48,343 bases of DNA from an uncultured Phascolarctobacterium sp. (GTDB lineage: Bacteria > Bacillota > Negativicutes > Acidaminococcales > Acidaminococcaceae): NCBI GenBank assembly GCA_949295115.1, contig CASFJU010000012.1, forward strand, positions 1 to 48,343, in the 5' to 3' direction. The position numbers and the translations under genes are program-made. Within the stretch, counting starts at the first letter, position 1; the number at the start of each line of letters is the position of its first letter. Under the pieces are notes generated by a model. The model worked only from the letters and a program-made list of their open reading frames with translations, did no database searches and was not told the DNA's origin. Positions 1 through 4,933 of this stretch are shown in pieces.

Positions 1-594
1 ATTAATTACACCATCGGTATTGATGTTGCCATCGCTCATAGTTACATCGCCAATAGTGCCACCACCTGCATTAATTACGCCATCGGTATTGATGTTGCCG
101 CCAACAGTCAGGCTGTCAACAGTGGTTGCACCTGCATTCAAAGTGCCGTTTACTGTAGTATTTGCAAGAGTGGTTTCGCCGTTTACAGTCAAGCCGCCAT
201 TAAGGTTAGCAGCACCAGTAGCTGTCAAAGTACCACCTACTGAAGTGTTACCAGTAGCTGTCAAATTACCACCTACTGAAGTGTTACCAGTAGTTGTCAA
301 AGTACCACCTACTGAAGTGTTACCAGTAGTGCTAATTGTATTAGCTGTTACAGAATCTAAAGTTAAATCTGTACCAGTCAGAGCAGTAGTAAGAGCAGAT
401 TCAGTTATAGTTAACGTACCAGTTACTTCATGTTCTTCAGTTATACCAGGAGACACATTTTCAGTGGCAACTATTCCCTGTCCATCCAGCTCAACCTTCA
501 ACTCTGCCGCCATTACCGGACTAGCATAAATACCGGTCATTACACTTGCGCATAATGCCATTGCTAAAATTTTAGATTTTTTGTTTTTAGCCAT
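1..594 (-). CDS. Exported repeat-rich surface protein, probable autotransporter-type adhesin (5' part only)
   Basis: An open frame starts at the ATG complementary to 592-594, behind an AAAGGTG-type ribosome binding site, and runs without a stop for 198 codons to the left edge, so the C-terminus is missing. The product begins MAKNKKSKILAMALCASV and has a signal peptide with likely cleavage after PVMA-A near residue 29. After about residue 60 it becomes low-complexity, rich in Thr, Gly, Asn and Val, with three copies of a 12-residue unit of the type TGNTSVGGTLTA and two of NINTDGVIN. Such beta-helix-forming repeats occur in passenger regions of trimeric or classical autotransporters and in phage-fibre-like surface proteins of diderm Negativicutes. 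The anchor domain is outside the window, so the class cannot be fixed. The gene has its own promoter and a leader of about 150 nt. Confidence 0.75.
   Translation of the reverse strand, partial: MAKNKKSKILAMALCASVMTGIYASPVMAAELKVELDGQGIVATENVSPGITEEHEVTGTLTITESALTTALTGTDLTLDSVTANTISTTGNTSVGGTLTTTGNTSVGGNLTATGNTSVGGTLTATGAANLNGGLTVNGETTLANTTVNGTLNAGATTVDSLTVGGNINTDGVINAGGGTIGDVTMSDGNINTDGVIN
221..328. repeat. Three tandem 36-bp coding repeats in the surface-protein gene
   Basis: Three consecutive 36-bp units (221-256, 257-292, 293-328) differ at only a few positions and encode a 12-residue repeat. A related imperfect repeat of 30 bp occurs at 1-30 and 70-99. The period is a multiple of three, so copy-number change would keep the frame. 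Slippage could therefore vary the length of the surface passenger region. Confidence 0.85.
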
Positions 595-754
595 CCTTAT
601 CACCTTTCCCGTTTGCTTATTTAAAAGCGCACGCCTTTAAATAGTTTTCTGTAAGCTGTCCGAAGCGTTACCGCGGTGTACGCTTTGCAGGCAGTTTGCA
701 GGTTTAACTTTGCCAATTTTGCAGAGATAAAGCGTCCTCTATCTCTATACTGCA

Positions 755-782
755 ATTATACCACACACTTCCCCCCCATCAA
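755..782 (-). promoter_or_regulatory. Promoter of the surface-protein gene
   Basis: On the minus strand there is TTGATG (777-782), a 16-nt spacer and TATAAT (755-760). The predicted transcript starts near 748. Its first bases can form a stem of AGAGATA (723-729) with TATCTCT (740-746), a likely 5' hairpin. An 8-bp inverted repeat, ATCAAGAC at 778-785 and GTCTTGAT at 817-824, overlaps the -35 element and could be an operator. The stretch from 783 to 947 shows nothing else I can interpret. Confidence 0.6.
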
Positions 783-947
783 GACATTTTGGTTAGCGTA
801 AGTCAAACTTTTTCTGGTCTTGATTACTTTTCCCTACCGGCAGTGTCCGTTGGCTGCGCAGTTTAGCGGCAATCCGCATGTTTACGGCGGCGTGTTAAGT
901 TATTTATGGCGTTTTTAAAAAACTGTTAAATTTTTCCGTCAAAGGGC

Positions 948-976
948 TTGCCAAAATTTTTATTTTCAGTTATAAT
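948..976 (+). promoter_or_regulatory. Sigma-70-type promoter for the 50-codon gene
   Basis: TTGCCA (948-953), a 17-nt spacer and a perfect TATAAT (971-976). A transcript would start near 983 and reach the terminator at 1199-1230, giving an RNA of roughly 250 nt with about 60 nt of leader before the TTG start at 1044. Confidence 0.7.
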
Positions 977-1043
977 CATTTTCACGTCGCTTTTGCGTGG
1001 CCACAATTAAGCGGACAAAACTGATAAAGAAAGGACTGTTTTT

Positions 1044-1196
1044 TTGCCAAAACAAAATCATAAGCCCGTAATTTTTATTGCTTTGCCACAAGTGCCTGTT
1101 AAACCAAACGGCGATATTCGTTTATGCGTTTTTTACCATCCGCTGCTGCACCGCAAAACACGCCGCAGCGTTATTTACTGCCGTAAAGCAGCATAA
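1044..1196 (+). CDS. Unrecognised 50-residue basic protein, TTG start
   Basis: This small frame starts with TTG, 8 nt or so after an AAAGGA ribosome binding site (1030-1034), and ends with TAA two bases before an intrinsic terminator. The product (MPKQNHKPVIFIALPQVPVK...) has a short hydrophobic stretch at residues 9-18. Its C-terminal half is very basic, with an HRKTRR motif at about 36-41 and two cysteines (28 and 46). I do not recognise a family. Promoter, ribosome binding site, frame and terminator are spaced as in a real monocistronic gene. The TTG start and lack of known relatives leave open a non-coding RNA. It converges on the toxin-like locus and shares its terminator. Confidence 0.45.
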   Translation: MPKQNHKPVIFIALPQVPVKPNGDIRLCVFYHPLLHRKTRRSVIYCRKAA

Positions 1197-1198
1197 AA

Positions 1199-1230
1199 AA
1201 AGAGCCTTACACAAATGTGTAAGGCTCTTT
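1199..1230. terminator. Bidirectional intrinsic terminator
   Basis: A perfect 15-bp inverted repeat (AAAGAGCCTTACACA at 1199-1213 and its complement at 1216-1230) is flanked by A-rich sequence on the left and T-rich sequence on the right, so it can end transcripts from both sides. On the plus strand it follows the 50-codon gene. On the minus strand it is the first hairpin with a proper U-tract downstream of the toxin-like gene. Confidence 0.85.
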
Positions 1231-1238
1231 TACTTTAT

Positions 1239-1266
1239 TTGACTTTTTGGTTTTGTTTGTTATAAT
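1239..1266 (+). promoter_or_regulatory. Promoter facing the toxin-like gene
   Basis: TTGACT (1239-1244), a 16-nt spacer and TATAAT (1261-1266) give a near-consensus promoter. It fires rightward, toward and antisense to the 3' end of the small toxin-like gene. No gene on the plus strand follows it before a terminator at 1330-1372, so its product is most likely a short RNA. Confidence 0.7.
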
Positions 1267-1272
1267 AATTAT

Positions 1273-1380
1273 AGAAATACAAATGGCTGCCGATAGACGG
1301 TTAGCCGCAAAATTTAATGGTTATTGACAAAGTAACAACCGCTCAGTTTTGCAGACGTGGCGGTTGTTACTTGTTTTTAT
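1273..1380 (+). ncRNA. Candidate antisense RNA (type I antitoxin-like)
   Basis: From the predicted start near 1273 the RNA runs about 105 nt to a hairpin with a perfect 13-bp stem (1330-1342 with 1360-1372), followed by GTTTTTATG. The whole RNA is complementary to the 3' untranslated part of the toxin mRNA, if that mRNA continues to the terminator at 1199-1230. Its right stem arm covers the toxin stop codon and last Lys codon. The layout resembles known type I systems such as txpA/RatA and bsrG/SR4, where the antisense RNA overlaps the 3' end of the toxin mRNA. A 14-codon frame starting at 1283 exists inside but has no ribosome binding site. Confidence 0.55.
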
Positions 1381-1465
1381 GCGATATATCCTTACCAAGG
1401 GAATAACCAAGGCTAAAGACCGCTATTGTATAACCGATTATGGTTAACAATTCAAAAACGTTCAC
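1367..1465 (-). CDS. Small holin-like membrane toxin candidate, 32 residues
   Basis: The frame starts at a GTG (complement of 1463-1465), 5 nt after an exceptionally strong AAGGAGGGG ribosome binding site, and ends TAA at 1367-1369. The longer upstream extension of the same frame has no such signal and overlaps the structured leader. The product begins MNVFELLTIIGYTIAVFSLG and ends SHKNK. It has a short N-terminus, one transmembrane helix (about residues 6-24) and a charged Lys-rich tail. This is the plan of the putative holin-like toxin family common in Firmicutes and of type I toxins such as TxpA and BsrG. An own promoter, a structured leader and an antisense RNA support that reading. Toxicity is inferred. 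A harmless small membrane protein is the alternative. Confidence 0.65.
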   Translation of the reverse strand: MNVFELLTIIGYTIAVFSLGYSLGKDISHKNK

Positions 1466-1470
1466 GTTAT

Positions 1471-1542
1471 CCCCTCCTTCATAGCATTTCCGGCAAGCCG
1501 GATTTCTATTTATCGGAGGGTCACAGTCCCTCCGTTGGAGGG
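1471..1542 (-). promoter_or_regulatory. Structured leader that can mask the toxin ribosome binding site
   Basis: In mRNA order the leader holds CCCUCC (1537-1542), GGAGGG (1528-1533), CCCUCC (1515-1520), a TCCGGC/GCCGGA hairpin near 1486-1503, then the Shine-Dalgarno AAGGAGGGG (1471-1479). Either CCCUCC can pair with the internal GGAGGG or with the Shine-Dalgarno. This gives mutually exclusive folds in which translation is open or closed. The elements are directly visible; the switching is inferred. Confidence 0.5.
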
Positions 1543-1580
1543 CTAACCGCCTACCGTTATGGCAGCACATTTGCTTTATT

Positions 1581-1609
1581 ATGATAACAGAAAAATATAA
1601 ACCTGTAAA
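1581..1609 (-). promoter_or_regulatory. Promoter of the toxin-like gene
   Basis: On the minus strand TTTACA (1604-1609), a 17-nt spacer and TATCAT (1581-1586). The predicted start is near 1574, giving a leader of about 108 nt that begins with the right arm of the inverted repeat. Confidence 0.6.
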
Positions 1610-1642
1610 GATACAAGCTAATTTACAACTACCACGCAATAA

Positions 1643-1676
1643 AAAAGCACCCCATACTTTCGTATGAGGTGCTTTT
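1643..1676 (-). terminator. Terminator after rplS
   Basis: AAAAGCACCCCATAC (1643-1657), loop TTTC, and GTATGAGGTGCTTTT (1662-1676) form a 15-bp stem with one mismatch. Read on the minus strand it is followed by a run of T. It closes the ribosomal cluster 20 nt after the rplS stop. Confidence 0.85.
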
Positions 1677-1696
1677 GTGTTTCGGTTTTAAATCTG

Positions 1697-2038
1697 TTAT
1701 CTGCGTTCGCGGATACGAGCTGCTTTACCGGTGAGGTTACGCAGATAGTAGAGTTTTGCACGGCGAACTACGCCACGGCGTGCAACTTCGATTTTATCAA
1801 TTCTGGGGCTGTGCAGCGGGAAAGTTCTTTCAACGCCTACGCCATAGGATACACGGCGTACGGTAAAGGTTTCACGGACACCGCCGCCGCTGCGGGCAAT
1901 AACAACGCCTTCAAACATCTGAACGCGTTCACGGCTGCCTTCAACTACCTTTACATAAACTTTTACAGTGTCGCCTGCACGAAAATCAGGGATGTCGGAA
2001 CGAAGCTGTTCTTGTTCCAAAACTTCAATAATGTTCAT
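1697..2038 (-). CDS. rplS: Large ribosomal subunit protein bL19
   Basis: The 113-residue product begins [19 protein letters not shown] and matches bL19 over its whole length, including [16 protein letters not shown] and the basic C-terminus with [17 protein letters not shown]. bL19 sits at the 30S-50S interface. The ATG at 2036-2038 was chosen because AGGAGGAAATT lies directly before it; the frame is open 18 nt further upstream but without support. rplS has its own promoter (2110-2138) and is the last gene of the smc-to-rplS cluster before a terminator. Confidence 0.97.
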   Translation of the reverse strand: MNIIEVLEQEQLRSDIPDFRAGDTVKVYVKVVEGSRERVQMFEGVVIARSGGGVRETFTVRRVSYGVGVERTFPLHSPRIDKIEVARRGVVRRAKLYYLRNLTGKAARIRERR

Positions 2039-2109
2039 AATTTCCTCCTCAATCATAGACGTTCATGTGCGAACACTTCACAGCGGACCGTCCGTTTTAC
2101 ACAGAGGCT

Positions 2110-2138
2110 ATTATATCATAGCCTGCCTTAATTTGCAA
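2110..2138 (-). promoter_or_regulatory. rplS promoter and short structured leader
   Basis: On the minus strand TTGCAA (2133-2138), a 17-nt spacer and TATAAT (2110-2115), just past the end of the upstream methyltransferase gene. The leader of about 65 nt contains a CGGACGGTCCG hairpin and a GTG-TTCG-CAC hairpin. Firmicute rplS genes often carry an autoregulatory L19 leader. I cannot confirm the consensus by eye, so only the promoter is claimed. Confidence 0.7.
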
Positions 2139-2151
2139 ATGTTTTTGCAAA

Positions 2152-2724
2152 TTATTTTTGCCACCACGCTTCGCCCGCCAGGCGGTCAAGGATAATCGCA
2201 ACAGCGCTGCGCACGCACAGGTGGTTATAATTGCTGGGGCCGTAAACCGGCTCTAAAATATAATCAAAAGCGGCCATGGTTTCTTTTTCCATGCCAAAGC
2301 CGGTGCCGAACAATACCAAAAGCGGCCTGTCGCCGTTTTGCAGCATGCCGCGTGCCTTCTGGTAGCTGATAGTATTGGGGTAAACACGCGCATCGGTTGT
2401 TACGGTTATCGGTTCTTTGCCGGTCATTTTGCGCACTTCGTCAATAGCTGCGGCAATATCCGCAACATACGCCACGCGGTCCAGCGCTTCGCTGCGGTCC
2501 GGGTTATAAACACGCCCAAAACCGTGCTGCCAGTAGCCGATGATTTTTTGTATAATTTCCTTCTGCGCGTTATGCGGATGAATTAAAAAATATTTTTTAA
2601 CGTCGTAGGTACGCGCTGTGCGGGCGATATCGTGAATATCAAAATTCGTTACCGCCGTGGCGATAACCTGCATGCGCTTGTTATAAATAGGGTAATGCAC
2701 AAGCCCGACAAATAAATCAGCCAT
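2152..2724 (-). CDS. SPOUT-fold RNA methyltransferase, TrmD-associated family
   Basis: The 190-residue protein belongs to the SPOUT-type RNA methyltransferase family often encoded next to trmD (the RNA_Me_trans type domain). It starts MADLFVGLVHYPIYNKR. It shows the SPOUT-like segments LLVLFGTGFGMEKE and, near the C-terminus, YNHLCVRSAVAIILDRL, which shapes the knotted SAM-binding site. The ATG at 2722-2724 overlaps the trmD stop; an in-frame GTG at 2733 is the alternative. Target RNA and modified base are not known to me. Its place between trmD and rplS suggests tRNA or rRNA modification during translation-apparatus assembly. Confidence 0.85.
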   Translation of the reverse strand: MADLFVGLVHYPIYNKRMQVIATAVTNFDIHDIARTARTYDVKKYFLIHPHNAQKEIIQKIIGYWQHGFGRVYNPDRSEALDRVAYVADIAAAIDEVRKMTGKEPITVTTDARVYPNTISYQKARGMLQNGDRPLLVLFGTGFGMEKETMAAFDYILEPVYGPSNYNHLCVRSAVAIILDRLAGEAWWQK

Positions 2725-3463
2725 TTTCTTCACCAGCCAGTTCCGCTTTTATCTCTGCCATAAGTTTAGCGTCTGCCTTGTCAAATTTTTCCGGCAGCAA
2801 ATCTGGCCGGTGCAGATACGTTGCTTTAAGCGACTGTTTGCGCCGCCATCTGGCAATCAGCGCATGATTGCCGCCGCGCAGAACTTCCGGCACGGTTAAG
2901 CCTTCAAACTCCACGGGTCGGGTATACTGCGGATATTCCAACAAACCGGTCGAAAAGGAATCTTCTTCGGCACTGGCCATTTTGCCCAGCACGCCGGGAA
3001 TGAACCTTGCCACTGCGTCCATTACCATCAGCGCGGGCAGCTCGCCGCCGGTCAGAACATAATCGCCGACGGAAAGTTTTTCATCCACCCAGTTAAAAAT
3101 GCGCTCGTCAAAGCCTTCGTAATGCCCGCAAACAAAAATCAAATCCTTCCCGGCATGGGCGTAATCTTCAACAATGTTTTGCTTTAAGGTTCTGCCGCCG
3201 GGGCAAAGGGCAATTACGCGCGCTTCGGGCAATTCTTCCTTCGCCTTGCGGATAGCGGCAACAAAAGGCTCCGGTTTAAGCACCATGCCTGCGCCGCCGC
3301 CGAAGGGAGAATCATCCACCGTGCGGTGCTTGTCGTGCGTAAAATCTCGCGGGTTGATGCAGCTTACAGAAAGCAGGCCGGCTTCAATGCCGCGCCCAAC
3401 GATACTGTAAGCACAAACCTGCTCAATCAGCTCCGGGAACAGGGTTACAAACAAAAATTTCAT
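2717..3463 (-). CDS. trmD: tRNA (guanine-37-N1)-methyltransferase
   Basis: The 248-residue protein methylates G37 of tRNAs reading CNN codons, using SAM, and so prevents +1 frameshifting. It starts MKFLFVTLFPELIEQ and carries the TrmD signatures CGHYEGFDERI and GDYVLTGGELPALMVMDA, which belong to the trefoil-knot SAM site, plus a C-terminal domain. The length fits the family (about 240-250). It overlaps the rimM stop by 4 nt (ATGA) and the following methyltransferase gene by 8 nt, so the three are translationally coupled. Confidence 0.97.
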   Translation of the reverse strand: MKFLFVTLFPELIEQVCAYSIVGRGIEAGLLSVSCINPRDFTHDKHRTVDDSPFGGGAGMVLKPEPFVAAIRKAKEELPEARVIALCPGGRTLKQNIVEDYAHAGKDLIFVCGHYEGFDERIFNWVDEKLSVGDYVLTGGELPALMVMDAVARFIPGVLGKMASAEEDSFSTGLLEYPQYTRPVEFEGLTVPEVLRGGNHALIARWRRKQSLKATYLHRPDLLPEKFDKADAKLMAEIKAELAGEENG

Positions 3464-3963
3464 TTTTCATCAACCCATTCCGGCAGTTCCACCACAATGC
3501 GGCGTTCTTCCGGGTTAATTTCCTTAACGTGCTGTTTAAGCGCCGGCACTAAAAGCTCTTTGCCTCCGGCAGTTGCAACCACATATACGTCGTTGCTGCC
3601 GGTGCTGATAACGTCTTTCAGCTCGCCGATTTCCGCGCCTGCGGTATCAATAACCTTGCAGCCCAAAAGGTCGGCAACGTAAAACTCGCCTTCTTCAAGT
3701 TCCGGCAAATCTTCCGTGCGGATAAAAACCTTTTTGCCGCGCAGTAATTCAGCTTCGTTCATATTATTGACCTCGCGGCACTTTACCAGCGCCATTCTTT
3801 TGTGAAAACGGGCATTTGTCAGATGCAGCGTGCGCCCGTCATCCAAAAGCAGGTAATCCAGGTCAAGAAACTGCTCCGGATGTTCCGTTTGAGGCAATAT
3901 ACGAATATCGCCCCGCACACCGTGCGGAGCGACGATTGTTCCAATACAAATTTGTTTATCCAT
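3460..3963 (-). CDS. rimM: Ribosome maturation factor RimM
   Basis: The 167-residue protein assists assembly of the 30S head around uS19. It begins MDKQICIGTIVAPHGVRGDI with the N-terminal beta-barrel signature VAPHGVRG. It continues to a PRC-barrel domain marked by GEFYVADLLGCKV and SNDVYVVATAGGKELLVPAL. Its ATG overlaps the stop of the ylqD-like gene by one base and its stop overlaps the trmD start, in the order seen in Bacillus. Confidence 0.96.
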   Translation of the reverse strand: MDKQICIGTIVAPHGVRGDIRILPQTEHPEQFLDLDYLLLDDGRTLHLTNARFHKRMALVKCREVNNMNEAELLRGKKVFIRTEDLPELEEGEFYVADLLGCKVIDTAGAEIGELKDVISTGSNDVYVVATAGGKELLVPALKQHVKEINPEERRIVVELPEWVDEK

Positions 3964-4367
3964 TAGTCGCGGAAGGCAATGATTTTGCCGTCTTCGGTAA
4001 GGATTTCTGCTCTTGCAAGAGCGTCAAGGTCGGTACCGATGGTTACTTCAACGGTACGTTCCAAGGTGCCGTGGCCGATTTCTGCGCCGATTTCCAAATC
4101 CTGCGCACGTTTCAGCCTTGCTTCCGCTTCAGCCTTGGCAGCCTGGCGTTTGCTTCTTTCAGCATCAATCTGGCTGCGCAGCGCCGGCAGCACGCTTAAA
4201 TCACCGGCAGCCTGGGCAAGAGCTTTTTTAGCCTGGAATTCAAAATGTTCAAGTTCCAGATCCATCTTCTTTATAGTTTCTTGGACATCGCCAATAATTT
4301 TCAATTTTAAATCTTCGGTTACCTTTGCTTTAACGGCAACAGGCACCCTGACAAACATTTTATCCAT
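3963..4367 (-). CDS. ylqD: YlqD family protein
   Basis: A 134-residue soluble protein of the YlqD type, located between khpA and rimM as in Bacillus and other Firmicutes. It begins MDKMFVRVPVAVKAKVTEDL. It has a long charged helical middle (about residues 28-95, rich in Glu, Lys, Ala and Arg, probably coiled coil) and a C-terminal beta part ending GKIIAFRD. The family's function is not established; its position suggests a role in ribosome biogenesis or RNA binding. The start follows a GGATGGG-like ribosome binding site. Confidence 0.8.
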   Translation of the reverse strand: MDKMFVRVPVAVKAKVTEDLKLKIIGDVQETIKKMDLELEHFEFQAKKALAQAAGDLSVLPALRSQIDAERSKRQAAKAEAEARLKRAQDLEIGAEIGHGTLERTVEVTIGTDLDALARAEILTEDGKIIAFRD

Positions 4368-4381
4368 TATCAGCCCATCCT

Positions 4382-4609
4382 TTAGACGATCTCTACAATC
4401 ACTTTTACATTCTCGCGGGTAGCAACGGCTTTCATAACAGTTCGGATTGCCTTGGCAATGCGGCCCTGTTTGCCGATAACCTTGCCCATATCTTCAGGAG
4501 CAACATGGAGGCGGAGAACCGTGGTTGTACCGGTGGTTTCCTCCTCCACTACTACTGCAGACGGATTGCTGACCAAAGACTTGGCCATAACTTCTACCAA
4601 TTCTTTCAT
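4382..4609 (-). CDS. khpA: KH-domain RNA-binding protein KhpA
   Basis: A 75-residue single type-II KH domain protein (YlqC/KhpA). It begins MKELVEVMAKSLVSNPSAV and has the KH core motif PEDMGKVIGKQGRIAKAIRT, whose GKQG loop contacts RNA. In other Firmicutes KhpA pairs with KhpB and affects cell division and RNA stability. The ATG at 4607-4609 is preferred because TGAGG lies 10 nt upstream; an in-frame GTG at 4618 is too close to that site. It lies between rpsP and ylqD as expected. Confidence 0.93.
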   Translation of the reverse strand: MKELVEVMAKSLVSNPSAVVVEEETTGTTTVLRLHVAPEDMGKVIGKQGRIAKAIRTVMKAVATRENVKVIVEIV

Positions 4610-4626
4610 GTCAATCACGCCTCATT

Positions 4627-4896
4627 TCATTTTGCTTTAGATTCAGCATATTTTTTCATGATACCACCTTTGCTGAACAGGTTTTTAACGGTATCGGTCG
4701 GCTGTGCGCCTTTGTTCATCCAATCGATAGCTTTTTCTTCATCAATTTTTACGTTAGCCGGTTCAGTGGTGGAATCGTAGTAACCGATGCTTTCAATGAT
4801 ACGGCCGTCACGCGGAGAACGTGCGTCTGCAACAACAATACGATAGAACGGAGCTTTTTTAGCGCCCATACGTTTCAAACGGATTTTTACTGCCAT
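4627..4896 (-). CDS. rpsP: Small ribosomal subunit protein bS16
   Basis: An 89-residue bS16 with the family N-terminus [20 protein letters not shown], followed by [21 protein letters not shown], and ending KKYAESKAK. The ATG at 4894-4896 is chosen for the strong GGAGGAGGTG site just upstream; a longer open frame upstream of it is not supported. It follows ffh by 37 nt in the common Firmicute order. Confidence 0.97.
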   Translation of the reverse strand: MAVKIRLKRMGAKKAPFYRIVVADARSPRDGRIIESIGYYDSTTEPANVKIDEEKAIDWMNKGAQPTDTVKNLFSKGGIMKKYAESKAK

Positions 4897-4933
4897 TTTA
4901 GTTTCACCTCCTCCAAATGGATTTAATAATTTA

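Larger units (their letters stand above)
1280..1573. repeat. Inverted repeat flanking the toxin-like gene (arms 1280-1305 and 1541-1573)
   Basis: The left arm reads CAAATG-GCTGCC-ATA-ACGGT-TAGCC with small gaps. The right arm is its reverse complement, with a 6-base insertion. The two arms lie immediately downstream of the two facing promoters. The toxin mRNA would therefore carry one arm at its extreme 5' end and the complement of the other in its 3' region, allowing a long-range 5'-3' duplex of about 20 base pairs with interruptions. This is comparable in principle to the fold-back element of hok-type toxin mRNAs. Confidence 0.6.

Noticed and set aside
221..328. CRISPR-like array
   Set aside because: The repeats are directly adjacent without spacers, are multiples of three and lie in an open frame, so they are coding repeats.
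20..529. 169-codon plus-strand frame at the left edge
   Set aside because: It is the complement of the repeat-rich exported protein gene, which has a signal peptide, ribosome binding site and promoter on the minus strand.
1330..1372. Terminator of the toxin mRNA
   Set aside because: The hairpin has a T run only on the plus strand. On the minus strand it is followed by TTGTCAATAACC, so the message probably reads through to the terminator at 1199-1230.
1367..1639. 90-residue version of the toxin-like frame
   Set aside because: The upstream extension crosses the predicted promoter and structured leader, while the GTG at 1463-1465 has an excellent ribosome binding site.
2039..2103. Rfam-type L19 leader
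   Set aside because: Two small hairpins are visible, but I cannot match the consensus by eye, so only the promoter is claimed.
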